Positions 42,498 to 53,011 of a DNA stretch of 64,000 nucleotides are shown in pieces; within the stretch, counting starts at the first letter, position 1, and every line of letters starts with the position of its first letter. Origin of the DNA: Pseudomonadota bacterium (lineage in GTDB: Bacteria; Pseudomonadota; Gammaproteobacteria; Steroidobacterales; Steroidobacteraceae). Location: positions 1 through 64,000 of the forward strand of contig JAJYLP010000002.1 in the NCBI GenBank assembly GCA_021787615.1. The letters run 5' to 3'. Below the pieces are notes generated by a model. That model was not told the origin of the DNA. It saw only the letters and a list, made by a program, of their open reading frames with translations, and did not search any database. Made by a program: the position numbers and the translations under genes.

Positions 42498-43535
42498 TCA
42501 GTGTTCGGGCAGTCTCGCGAGCGCGGCGCACAGCGCCTCGACGTGGGTCTCATTCTGATCCCAGGCGGCCACGAGGCGCGCCGTGCCCGCGCTCTCGGCG
42601 CCCCAGTCGTAGAACTCGAAGCCCGCCGCGCGCAGAACGCGCTTGCCCTCGGTGCCGAGCTGCACGAACACCTCGTTCGCTTCGACCGGTGCGATGAGCC
42701 GCCGCCCAGCCGCCGCGCCGATGCGGCGGGCGAGCCCATTGGCGCGCGTCGCGTTGCGCCGCCACAGGTCGTTCTCGAGGTAGGCCAGCAGCTGCGCCGC
42801 GACGAAGCGGGATTTCGAGAGCAGATGCCCGGCGCGCTTGCGCCGCAGCTCGAAGTCCCGCACCAGGCTCGTGTCGAAGAACACCACGGCTTCCGCCGCG
42901 AGCGCCCCGTTCTTGGTGGCGCCGAGGGACAGCACGTCGATGCCCGCTCGCCAGGTGACATCGCCCGGATGGCAGTCGAGGAAGGTCACCGCATTGGCGA
43001 AGCGCGCGCCATCCATGTGCACCTTGAGGCCGTGTGCATGCGCGACCTTGCACAGCCGCGCGAGCTCATCGGGCCGGTAGGCCGCGCCGAGCTCGCTCGC
43101 CTGGCTCACCGAGACCGCCGCCGGCTGCACGGTGTGCACGGAGACCGGGTGCGAGTCGAGCGCCGCGGCGAGCGTTTCGGCGGTGAGTTTCGCGTGCTCA
43201 CCCTCGAGCAGCATCAGCTGCGCGCCGCCGGTGTAGAACGCCGGTGCCCCGCACTCGTCGCAGGCGATGTGCGCCTCGTGGTGGGCAAAGACGGCCCCGT
43301 AGGGCGGGGCCAGCGTTGCGAGCGAGAGCGCGTTGGCCGCAGTGCCGGTGGCCACGGCGAAGGCGCGCAGCGGCGTGCCGAAGAACGCCTCGAGTGCCGC
43401 ATCGAGGCGGGCGGTCCACGGATCGTCTCCGTAGGCGACCTCCAGCCCGTGATTCGCCGCAGCCAGCGCCGCGAGCATCTCGGGGCAGGCGGTGGCCGTG
43501 TTGTCGCTCATGAAGCGCATGGTCTGCTTGATCAT
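42498..43535 (-). CDS. Low-specificity L-threonine aldolase / beta-eliminating lyase family
   Basis: A 345-residue PLP enzyme that cleaves threonine or allo-threonine to glycine and acetaldehyde. The PLP-binding lysine is in LSLGATKNGALAAEAVVFF (about residue 201). HMDGARFANAVTF supplies the PLP-ring Asp and ATGTAANALSLATLAPPYGAV the phosphate cup. ATG 43533-43535 is chosen; ATG 43562 would add nine residues and overlap the ABC permease end. With an AT-free GC-rich gap of only 14 bp to the permease stop, it could be the third gene of that transcript. Related gene names are ltaE/ltaA; the exact stereospecificity is unknown. Confidence 0.87.
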   Translation of the reverse strand: MIKQTMRFMSDNTATACPEMLAALAAANHGLEVAYGDDPWTARLDAALEAFFGTPLRAFAVATGTAANALSLATLAPPYGAVFAHHEAHIACDECGAPAFYTGGAQLMLLEGEHAKLTAETLAAALDSHPVSVHTVQPAAVSVSQASELGAAYRPDELARLCKVAHAHGLKVHMDGARFANAVTFLDCHPGDVTWRAGIDVLSLGATKNGALAAEAVVFFDTSLVRDFELRRKRAGHLLSKSRFVAAQLLAYLENDLWRRNATRANGLARRIGAAAGRRLIAPVEANEVFVQLGTEGKRVLRAAGFEFYDWGAESAGTARLVAAWDQNETHVEALCAALARLPEH

Positions 43536-43549
43536 GTGCGTATTGTCCC

Positions 43550-44554
43550 CTAAATCCTCCATTTGAACGACCAGGCGCCGAATCCGAGAAACACCAGCGT
43601 CACGAGCGCGAGGTAGATGAGGTTCGGGGCGACCGCGCCGATGCCCGCCCCGTAGAGCATCACCTCACGGGCGGCGTGCAGGAATTGCGTCAGCGGCAGC
43701 GCATCGGCCGCCCACTGCACCCATTTGGGCGAGCCGGCGAGCGAGAACCACACTCCCGAGAGCAGCATCATCGGCCAGGTGAGCAGATTCAGCAGGCCGT
43801 TGACCAGCTCCTCGCTTGCGAAGCGCGCCGCGACGGTCAGGCCGAGCGCGATCATCGAGAGCGCCCCGAGCACGGTGATCAGCAGCAGCAGGGCAATGCT
43901 GCCGGCGCTGTGGAAATGAATCATCGTCGCGATGACCAGGTACAGCCCCGTCGTGACGATCAGGATGATGGTCAGGCGCGAGAGCACCTGGGCGCTCAGG
44001 AACTCGAATGCGGACAGAGGCGTGGCATGCAGGCGCTTGAGGAAGCCGCTCTGGCGGTAGCGCAGCACCACGTAGCCGACGCCGAACAGGCAGCTGAACA
44101 TGACGTTCATCCCGAGGATCCCGGGGAAGAGCCAGTCGAGGTAGGGCACCGCTTTGCCGCTGACCGGCAGGCGCAGGGCGTGCGGGTCGGCCGCGAGCAG
44201 CAGCTTCTCGGTGATGTAGCCCTTGGGCGAGTCGGTGTTGACCCAGTAGCGCGGCGGCGCGCCCGGCTCAAGGAGCAGGTCAATGCGCTGGTGGCGCACC
44301 TCGTGCAGTCCCGCGGCGGCGCTCGGCACCGCCAGGAATTGTACGTAGCGGGTATGGAAGAACGCATCCGCGCGCGCCGCGGCCGCACTGCCCACCACGC
44401 CCACCTTGAACAGCGGCCGCGGCGGGCCGCCGAATATGAAACCCATCCCGACGATGATCGACAGCGGCAGCAGCAGCGTGAACACCAGCGTGCCGCGGTC
44501 GCGGATGAACTCGAGGTTGCGGGCGTGCCAGACCGAGAGCAGGCGGCGCATCAT
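43550..44554 (-). CDS. ABC-2 type transporter permease
   Basis: This 334-residue protein has one N-terminal helix (LVFTLLLPLSIIVGMGFIFG, about 23-42), a large external loop (about 50-145) and five C-terminal helices (about 150-330). The loop begins FKVGVVGSAAA, and the LLSGVWFSLAGSPKWVQWA motif lies near helix five, as in ABC-2 exporters related to daunorubicin/Nod permeases. Its ATG overlaps the ATPase stop by 4 bp. With the ATPase it forms an exporter of an unknown compound. A membrane segment set with large ectoloop is typical of YhhJ/YadH-like permeases. Confidence 0.88.
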   Translation of the reverse strand: MMRRLLSVWHARNLEFIRDRGTLVFTLLLPLSIIVGMGFIFGGPPRPLFKVGVVGSAAAARADAFFHTRYVQFLAVPSAAAGLHEVRHQRIDLLLEPGAPPRYWVNTDSPKGYITEKLLLAADPHALRLPVSGKAVPYLDWLFPGILGMNVMFSCLFGVGYVVLRYRQSGFLKRLHATPLSAFEFLSAQVLSRLTIILIVTTGLYLVIATMIHFHSAGSIALLLLITVLGALSMIALGLTVAARFASEELVNGLLNLLTWPMMLLSGVWFSLAGSPKWVQWAADALPLTQFLHAAREVMLYGAGIGAVAPNLIYLALVTLVFLGFGAWSFKWRI

Positions 44555-45438
44555 GCGCGCAGCTCCCGGCCGGTGAGCTCGAGGAACAGGTCCTCGAGAT
44601 TCGCGGGGCGGATACGCAGGTTCTTCAGCGGCACCTCGGCGTCGATCAGCGTGCGCAGCGTGGCGTCCAGATCGTCCGTGGTGATCTCGACCCGATCATC
44701 GGCGTCGATCCGCTGCAGCGGCAGCTGGCGCGCGCCGTCCGGGAAGTCCGCGCGCGGCAGCTCGAGCAGCACCGCCGCGAAGTGCTCGCGCAGCAGCGCT
44801 CGCGGGGCGCCCTGGGCGATGATGCGGCCGCGGTCGACGATGGCGACCTCATCGCACAGCAGCTCCGCCTCCTCCATGTAATGGGTGGTGAGGATGATGG
44901 TCTTGCGCTGCGCCTTGATCGACTCGACCAGCGCCCAGAAGTTGCGCCGCGCCTGCGGATCGAGCCCGGTGGTCGGCTCATCGAGGAACAGCACCGCCGG
45001 GTCGTTCACCAGCGCGATTGCGAGCAGCAGCCGCTGCAGCTGCCCGCCGGAGAGCTTGCGGTTGTCCCGCTCGGCGAGCGCCTCGAGCGAGCAGAGCTTG
45101 AGCAGCTCATCGATGTCGCGCCCGTGCGCGTAGAGCCCGTGGAACATCGCCAGACTCTGTCGCACGGTGAGGAAGTTCTGCAGCGCCGTCGCCTGAAAGA
45201 GAATGCCCGCCGCCTCGCGGAAGCGCTCCCCGAGTGGCTCACCGCGGTAGCGCACCTCGCCGGCGGTCGGCGTGAGGATCCCTTCCATGATCTCGATGGT
45301 GGTGGTCTTGCCCGCCCCGTTCGGACCGAGCAGTCCGAAGCACATCCCCTCCGGCACGCTGAAGGAGATCCCGTTCACGGCCGTCACGCCCGGGTATTGC
45401 TTCAGGAGTTCGCGGACTTCGAGAATCGGTGCGCGCAT
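44551..45438 (-). CDS. ABC transporter ATP-binding protein
   Basis: The 295-residue ATPase has Walker A GPNGAGKTTTIE (about 42-53), the Q-loop at GILFQATALQN, signature LSGGQLQRLLLAIAL (about 137-151), Walker B VLFLDEPTTGLD (about 158-169) and the switch His in ILTTHYMEEAELLCDE. A C-terminal DUF4162-like extension (about 225-295) is typical of ABC-2 exporter ATPases. ATG 45438 (MRAPILEVRELLKQY) is preferred to ATG 45468. It pairs with the permease through a 4-bp overlap. Neither has a strong Shine-Dalgarno. Confidence 0.9.
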   Translation of the reverse strand: MRAPILEVRELLKQYPGVTAVNGISFSVPEGMCFGLLGPNGAGKTTTIEIMEGILTPTAGEVRYRGEPLGERFREAAGILFQATALQNFLTVRQSLAMFHGLYAHGRDIDELLKLCSLEALAERDNRKLSGGQLQRLLLAIALVNDPAVLFLDEPTTGLDPQARRNFWALVESIKAQRKTIILTTHYMEEAELLCDEVAIVDRGRIIAQGAPRALLREHFAAVLLELPRADFPDGARQLPLQRIDADDRVEITTDDLDATLRTLIDAEVPLKNLRIRPANLEDLFLELTGRELRA

Positions 45439-45564
45439 CGCGTATCGGGTCGTTGCTGAATGGAGCATCGTAGCCGATCGCGGGCAGGCGCGTCTGCCCG
45501 GTACGCCGCTCTGGCGCGCTGGTAGAATGAAGCCGGTTACGGTGTGGCGCGCGGCGGAGCTGAT

Positions 45565-46314
45565 GTGATTTCCGAAGGGGCGGCAGTGCAGTTGCCGCTT
45601 TGGTCCGAGCAGGATGTGACGTGGAGCGTTCGCGAGAGCGAGCGCGCGCGGCGCATGGTCGTGCGCGTGTTTCACTCCGGGCGGGTGGAAGTGGTCGTGC
45701 CGGTGAGGACCCCGCCGCGGCTGATCGCGACGTTTCTCGAGCGGCACCGGCAATGGATCGAGCGCAAGCGCGCCGAGGCGCGCCGCACGGCGGTCGCGCC
45801 CGAGCCGTTTCCACCCGCGGGCATCGATCTGCCCGCCTGCGCCGAGCGCTGGCGGGTGCACCTGGCCGGCGGCATCGGCCGGCTGCGCCTCGCAAGCGGC
45901 GAGGGGCTGATCACCGTCCGGGGCGATGCCGCGGATCGTGCGGCGCTGCGCCAAGCGCTGCGTCACTGGCTGCTCGAGCGGGCGCGCGAAGTGCTCGAGC
46001 CGGCCCTTGCGGACTGCGCGCGAGAGTTTGGCTTCAGCTACCAGCAGATGGTGATCCGCCGCCAGCGCACGCGCTGGGGCAGCTGCTCGGTGCGCGGCAC
46101 CATCAGCTTGAATGCCTGCCTGCTGTTCCTGCCGCCGCCCGTGGTGCGTTACCTCCTGATCCACGAGCTCGCGCACACGCGCCACATGAATCACTCCCGC
46201 CGCTTCTGGCAGTGCGTGGCGAGCTTCTGTCCGGAGTACCAGCGGCTCGATCGCCTGCTCATCGAGGGCTGGCGCAGCGTGCCGGCGTGGGTGTTCGGCG
46301 ACGGCGAGCCATGA
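45565..46314 (+). CDS. YgjP/DUF45-type zinc metallohydrolase
   Basis: A 249-residue protein with a SprT-like metallopeptidase domain of the YgjP-like family. The zinc motif HELAHTRHMNHSRRFW (HExxH) lies at about 206-221, and RWGSCSVRGTISLN (about 170-183) is the conserved element before it. The N-terminal part is a beta-rich domain (SERARRMVVRVFHSGRVEVVV). GTG 45565 has GGAG ten bases before it; ATG is not available. Its stop overlaps the dioxygenase start by 4 bp, an unusual pairing. Activity unknown; the family may be proteases. Confidence 0.85.
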   Translation: MISEGAAVQLPLWSEQDVTWSVRESERARRMVVRVFHSGRVEVVVPVRTPPRLIATFLERHRQWIERKRAEARRTAVAPEPFPPAGIDLPACAERWRVHLAGGIGRLRLASGEGLITVRGDAADRAALRQALRHWLLERAREVLEPALADCAREFGFSYQQMVIRRQRTRWGSCSVRGTISLNACLLFLPPPVVRYLLIHELAHTRHMNHSRRFWQCVASFCPEYQRLDRLLIEGWRSVPAWVFGDGEP

Positions 46315-47168
46315 GAGCGCGCCGCCCCGCCAAGAGCGAGCGCGTTGACCTCAAGGGCGAGGCGATCCATTGGGATCTCGGTGGCTCGCTCTCCTACGGG
46401 CAGTACCTGCAGCTCGACAAGGTGCTCGGGGCGCAGAAGCCGCTCACGGGCGAGCGCGACGAGATGCTGTTCATCATCGTCCACCAGGCCTCGGAGCTGT
46501 GGATGCGGCTGATGCTGGACGAGCTCGGCGGCGTGCTCGAGTGCGTGCGCCGCGATGAGCTTGCGCCATCGTTCAAGCGCCTGACGCGCATCTCCTCGGT
46601 GCAGTCGCAGCTGCTCTCGGCCTGGGAAGTGCTCTCGACGCTCACCCCGGCGGATTACTCAGCGTTCCGCAACGCGCTCGGACGCGCCTCGGGCTTTCAG
46701 TCGTATCAGTACCGGCAGCTCGAATTCCTGCTCGGCAACAAGAACGCCGAGATGATCGAGGTGCATCGGCGTGATGCGGCGGTGTACGCGCGCCTCGAGC
46801 GCGTCCTCACGGCGCCGTCACTGTACGATGAGGCGCTCAGGCTCCTCAGCCGCCGCGGCTACGGCGTTCCCGAGGAGTGCCTCAACAGGGACTTCAGCGA
46901 GCCGTACCGCCCGAGCAAACAAGTCGCCGGCGCCTGGCTCGGCGTGTACCACAACGCCGAGAAGGACTGGGATCTCTACGAGCTCGCCGAGCGGCTGATC
47001 GACCTCGATTACAAGTTCCAGCTCTGGCGCTTCCATCACCTGAAGACCGTCGAGCGCATCATCGGCTACAAGAGCGGCACGGGCGGCACCGGCGGGGTGT
47101 CCTATCTTGCCAAGGCGCTCGAGCTGAAGTTCTTCCCCGAGCTCTGGCAGGTGCGCACCTCGATGTAA
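46311..47168 (+). CDS. kynA: Tryptophan 2,3-dioxygenase
   Basis: This 285-residue heme enzyme opens the indole ring of tryptophan to N-formylkynurenine. Substrate/heme residues are seen in MLFIIVHQASELWMRLML (about 47-64, His base), SYQYRQLEFLLGNK (about 124-137), and LWRFHHLKTVERIIGYK with the heme-ligand His (about 236-252), then the GTGGTGGVSYL loop. Length agrees with bacterial KynA (280-300). No kynureninase or formamidase is in the window. ATG 46311 overlaps the YgjP-like stop (ATGA), so translation is coupled to it. Confidence 0.94.
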   Translation: MRARRPAKSERVDLKGEAIHWDLGGSLSYGQYLQLDKVLGAQKPLTGERDEMLFIIVHQASELWMRLMLDELGGVLECVRRDELAPSFKRLTRISSVQSQLLSAWEVLSTLTPADYSAFRNALGRASGFQSYQYRQLEFLLGNKNAEMIEVHRRDAAVYARLERVLTAPSLYDEALRLLSRRGYGVPEECLNRDFSEPYRPSKQVAGAWLGVYHNAEKDWDLYELAERLIDLDYKFQLWRFHHLKTVERIIGYKSGTGGTGGVSYLAKALELKFFPELWQVRTSM

Positions 47169-47182
47169 GGCCGCGTGGCGAC

Positions 47183-47827
47183 TCAGCGCCAGCGCACGCA
47201 GTCGATGCCGGCGAGCCGCGCCGCGCGCCGTGCGCGGGCGCCGCCGTTGACCAGGACGCCGTGCTCGACGAGCGCGAGGTGCGCGATGTCGGACAGGGAG
47301 TTACCGTAGGCGCTCGCCTCGCCGGGCAACCGCTCGCGCAGCTGGCGCAGGCAGCGGACTTTTTCCTCGCCCCGCCGGTTCGAGGTGGCGAGGCGCCCGT
47401 CGAGCCGCTCCCCGCGCCAGCGCACGCCGGTGCAGATCGACTCGCCAAAGCCAAGCGCCCGGGCGATCGCCGGCACGTACAGGTCGGGGCTCGCGCTCAT
47501 CAGCACCAGATGATCGCCGGCTCGCGCGTGTGCCGCGATGCTCTCTCTGGCATCGGCGAACGTTCCGCGCGCGAGCAGCCGGCTGACGAAGCACTCCGTC
47601 CAGCGCTCAAGGTCCTGGCGCCTCACGCGGCCGAGCGCCGAGCGCATCAGCGCCGCCTTGAGCGTGCCGCGCCCGCAGATCCCGAGCCCGAACCCGAGCA
47701 GCGCCGGAACCACCCCCAGCGCGCGCGGCATGCGCCAGGGATGGCGCAGCAGGAAGCCGCACACGTAGGGGGCGAGAGTGTCGTGGCGGGTGATCGTTCC
47801 GTCGAGATCGAAGACCGCGAGCCGCAT
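47183..47827 (-). CDS. HAD-superfamily IB phosphatase (PSPase-like)
   Basis: The 214-residue hydrolase has the nucleophile motif FDLDGTITRHDT at residues 5-16, the Ser motif VLMSASPDLYV (about 109-119), a Lys in NRRGEEKVRCLRQL, and the acidic motif AYGNSLSDIAHL (about 174-185). These make HAD subfamily IB, as phosphoserine phosphatase and its relatives. The cap region contains a hydrophobic PRALGVVPALLGFGLGI stretch. Its substrate is unknown; a lysophosphatidate- or phosphoserine-type activity is possible. It is convergent with kynA (14 bp). Confidence 0.85.
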   Translation of the reverse strand: MRLAVFDLDGTITRHDTLAPYVCGFLLRHPWRMPRALGVVPALLGFGLGICGRGTLKAALMRSALGRVRRQDLERWTECFVSRLLARGTFADARESIAAHARAGDHLVLMSASPDLYVPAIARALGFGESICTGVRWRGERLDGRLATSNRRGEEKVRCLRQLRERLPGEASAYGNSLSDIAHLALVEHGVLVNGGARARRAARLAGIDCVRWR

Positions 47828-47848
47828 GCGCCTGAACCGCAGAGGGCT

Positions 47849-47892
47849 GCCGGGAGCGCACTGCCGGGCCGGGCAGGCACCGCGCTCCCGGC
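47849..47892. terminator. Inverted repeat behind acnA
   Basis: GCCGGGAGCGC (47849-47859) and GCGCTCCCGGC (47882-47892) are perfect 11-bp arms separated by 22 bp that contains a smaller CTGCC/GGCAG pair. The repeat follows the acnA stop on the reverse strand, so it probably forms a terminator-like stem; a T run is missing. Confidence 0.5.
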
Positions 47893-47898
47893 GGCCGA

Positions 47899-50589
<2,691 letters not shown>

Positions 50590-50705
50590 GAGTGGAGCTC
50601 TCCGGGAGGGCGAGAAAAAGGCGGCGCGGATTATAGTCGCTCTCACGGCCGCCCGCTGAGTGTCGCCCGCACGCGAGGCGCGCGGCCGCAATTCCTAATA
50701 CAAAT

Positions 50706-51803
50706 TCAGGCCGGTCCGGTTCCGGTCGCGCGGGCCACGGATTCGATCACGCCGCCTCCGAGGCAGCGCTCGCCCTCGTACACCACGGCGTACTGGCCGG
50801 GCGTGACCGCCCGCTGCGGCCGCTCGAACACGATCCGGGCCGCCCCGTCCGGGAGCGGCTCGAGCCTCGCGCGCTGGTCGGCCTGGCGGTAGCGCACCTT
50901 GACGGTGCAGGCGAAGGGCTCGGCGCGCGGGCGCGAGAGCCAGTGCAGCGGGCCGGTGGTGAGCGCGGCGCCGAGGAGCAGAGGATGATCTTGTCCCTGC
51001 ACGACGATGAGCGCATTGCGCCCGGGGTCCTTGGCCGCCACGTACCAGGGGAGCTCCGGCCGCCGCGGGCGCCCGCCGATGTTGAGCCCGGTGCGCTGAC
51101 CGAGGGTATAGAAGGCGAGCCCGCGATGCTCACCGAGCGCCTCGCCGTCGTCGCTCTCGATCGGGCCGGGCCGCTGCTCGAGAAATCGGCCGAGGAACTC
51201 GCGGAACGGGCGCTCGCCGATGAAGCAGATCCCGGTGCTGTCGGGCTTGTCGAACACCGGCAGACCCGCTGCGCGCGCGCGCGCGCGCACCTCGGATTTC
51301 TCGAGTTCGCCGATCGGCATCAGCGTGCGCGCCAGCTCGCGCCGCTCGACGGCGTGCAGGAAATAGCTCTGGTCCTTGGCCGCATCGCGCGCCTTGTGCA
51401 GCTCCGGGCCCCCGGCGCCGCTGAGGAGGCGCGCATAGTGTCCGGTGGCGAAGTACTCCGCCCCGAGACGCTCGGCATAGCGCAGCGCCACGCCGAATTT
51501 GATCTCGCGGTTGCATAGCACATCGGGATTGGGGGTGCGCCCGGCGCGGTGCTCGGAGAGGAAATGCTCAAAGACGCGCTCGCGGTACTCGGCCGCGAAG
51601 CTCACGCGGTGCAGCGGGATGCCGAGCTCTTGGGCCACCGCGCGCGCGTCCTGAAAGTCCTCGGCGGCCGTGCAGTATCCGTCCTCGTCCTCTTCCCAGT
51701 TGCTCATGAACAGACCCTGCACCTCCCAGCCCTGTTCCTGCAGGCACAGCGCGGCGACCGCCGAGTCGACACCGCCCGAGAGGCCGACGATGGCGCGCTT
51801 CAT
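50706..51803 (-). CDS. mnmA: tRNA-specific 2-thiouridylase MnmA
   Basis: A 365-residue enzyme that puts sulfur on U34 of tRNA Lys, Glu and Gln. It has the PP-loop GLSGGVDSAVAALCL at the start, the catalytic Cys in TPNPDVLCNREIKFG (about 98-112) and the second Cys in STGICFIGERPF (about 196-207), followed by the C-terminal beta-barrel. ATG overlaps the nudJ stop by 4 bp, so the two are coupled as in E. coli. Within the gene a (GC)9 dinucleotide run (51271-51288) encodes Arg-Ala repeats in the linker; copy changes would shift the frame. Confidence 0.95.
   Translation of the reverse strand: MKRAIVGLSGGVDSAVAALCLQEQGWEVQGLFMSNWEEDEDGYCTAAEDFQDARAVAQELGIPLHRVSFAAEYRERVFEHFLSEHRAGRTPNPDVLCNREIKFGVALRYAERLGAEYFATGHYARLLSGAGGPELHKARDAAKDQSYFLHAVERRELARTLMPIGELEKSEVRARARAAGLPVFDKPDSTGICFIGERPFREFLGRFLEQRPGPIESDDGEALGEHRGLAFYTLGQRTGLNIGGRPRRPELPWYVAAKDPGRNALIVVQGQDHPLLLGAALTTGPLHWLSRPRAEPFACTVKVRYRQADQRARLEPLPDGAARIVFERPQRAVTPGQYAVVYEGERCLGGGVIESVARATGTGPA
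51271..51288. repeat. (GC)9 dinucleotide run inside mnmA
   Basis: Nine GC units within the mnmA coding sequence. A change of one unit would shift the frame, so this is a slippage-prone site. A shorter (GC)7 run occurs in cysH at 24453-24466. Confidence 0.8.
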
Positions 51804-52279
51804 ACTTCCTCGGCGGGCACGGCGAGCGCCCCGTCGAATTGCAGTTGCGCGATCGGCTCGAGCGGCACGCGCACGCCGGCGAGGTAATCCTCGAGGCAGC
51901 GCAGCACGAGCGGGCTGCGCAGCTTCTCGTGCCGCGCACGAATCTCATTCGGCGTCAGCCAGCGTGCGGCCACGATGCCGCTGTCGAGTTTCTGGTGCGC
52001 CTGGTGATCGCTCACGGTGCCGGTGAAGGTGAAGCGCTTGTAGAGTCGCTGCGTGCGCGGGTGGCGCCACAGGTACACCCCGAGCAGCCGCTCGGGGGTG
52101 AACTTCCAGGCGCTCTCCTCGCGCACCTCGCGCACGACCGCCTCGAGGAGCGTCTCGCCGCGCTCCAGGTGACCGGCCGGCTGATTGAGCACGAGCCGCC
52201 CGTCGATGTTCTCCTCGACGAGCAGGAAGCGGCCCTCGGCCTCGGCGAGCGCCGCCACGGTGATCTCGGGGATGGACAT
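51800..52279 (-). CDS. nudJ: Nudix hydrolase, NudJ type (phosphatase)
   Basis: The 159-residue protein carries the Nudix box GHLERGETLLEAVVREVREE (about 37-56, GX5EX7REVxEE), then SAWKFTPERLLGVYLWRHP. Beginning MSIPEITVAALAEAEGRFLL is like NudJ, a pyrophosphohydrolase of HMP-PP and NTPs encoded upstream of mnmA in E. coli. The same order, nudJ then mnmA with a 4-bp overlap, supports the assignment. ATG 52277-52279 gives this start. Confidence 0.88.
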   Translation of the reverse strand: MSIPEITVAALAEAEGRFLLVEENIDGRLVLNQPAGHLERGETLLEAVVREVREESAWKFTPERLLGVYLWRHPRTQRLYKRFTFTGTVSDHQAHQKLDSGIVAARWLTPNEIRARHEKLRSPLVLRCLEDYLAGVRVPLEPIAQLQFDGALAVPAEEV

Positions 52280-52310
52280 GGGCGGATTATATCCGCCCGG
52301 GTGCCGCGGC

Positions 52311-52892
52311 TCAGGCGGGGCGCGCGAGGCGCAGGCTCTCCGGCGGCGTGCAGGTGTCCCAGAGCTGGTCGAACTCGTGCAGGTATAGCCGCGCCACCGG
52401 CGCGTTGTCGAGATCGGCGATGCCGTCCCAGCAGTCGGCCCGCAGCCGGTACATGATGGCGCGCTCATCGGCGATCAGATAGGCGCAGTGCGGCGCACCG
52501 TTGCGCGCCGGGAGGTTGCGCACATCGATGCAGCTCGAGAGGCGCCGTGCCATGGCGAGGAAGCGGTGACCATCGGCGCTCGAGCGCCCCGGCTCACCGA
52601 TCAGCACGCGCACCTTGGCGAAGGGGCGCGCGAGCACCAAGCGCTTGACCACCTCGAGAAACTCGCTCTGATCGTACAGCTCTGGCTCGAGGTTCGGTGT
52701 GTAGATCGACAGCAGCCGCTGGGCCCGGGCGGCGACCTGATTCACCGCGGTGCGCGCCTCGTTGAGCGAGATCAGCACCGTCAGCGCCTCGAGGTTGCAG
52801 GTGTCCTCGCAGGGGTCGGACTCCGGCGCGTAGCGCGCATGCGCCAGCCCCGCGAGCACGTTGTATTCGGCGATCTCGACACCTGGAGACAT
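52311..52892 (-). CDS. Uncharacterised conserved protein between purB and nudJ (DUF7931-like)
   Basis: A 193-residue soluble protein. The conserved region includes LLSIYTPNLEPELYDQSEFL (about 82-101), LVLARPFAKVRVLIGEPG (about 108-125), DGHRFLAMARRLSSCIDVR (about 131-149), and DNAPVARLYLHEFDQLWDTC toward the end. This resembles a proteobacterial family I believe is listed as DUF7931, with a PLD-like alpha/beta pattern but no HKD motif. It sits where other gammaproteobacteria often have hflD beside purB and mnmA. Function unknown. Its start is 119 bp downstream of purB, after a terminator-like stem. Confidence 0.65.
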   Translation of the reverse strand: MSPGVEIAEYNVLAGLAHARYAPESDPCEDTCNLEALTVLISLNEARTAVNQVAARAQRLLSIYTPNLEPELYDQSEFLEVVKRLVLARPFAKVRVLIGEPGRSSADGHRFLAMARRLSSCIDVRNLPARNGAPHCAYLIADERAIMYRLRADCWDGIADLDNAPVARLYLHEFDQLWDTCTPPESLRLARPA

Positions 52893-52982
52893 TGTTGCGG
52901 TCCGTCAACCACGTCTGCTGCGCAGACAGCGACCGCAATTTTAGAGAAACCGGGGCACCGCACCGTGCCGAGCCGGTCACAG

Positions 52983-53009
52983 AATCGCCCGCGTGCGCCG
53001 CGGGCGATT
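52983..53009 (-). terminator. Stem-loop after purB
   Basis: AATCGCCCGCG (52983-52993) pairs perfectly with CGCGGGCGATT (52999-53009) over a 5-base loop. It starts two bases after the purB stop on the reverse strand. The 11-bp stem is followed only by a weak T-containing stretch, so it could be a Rho-aided terminator. Confidence 0.6.
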
Positions 53010-53011
53010 TG

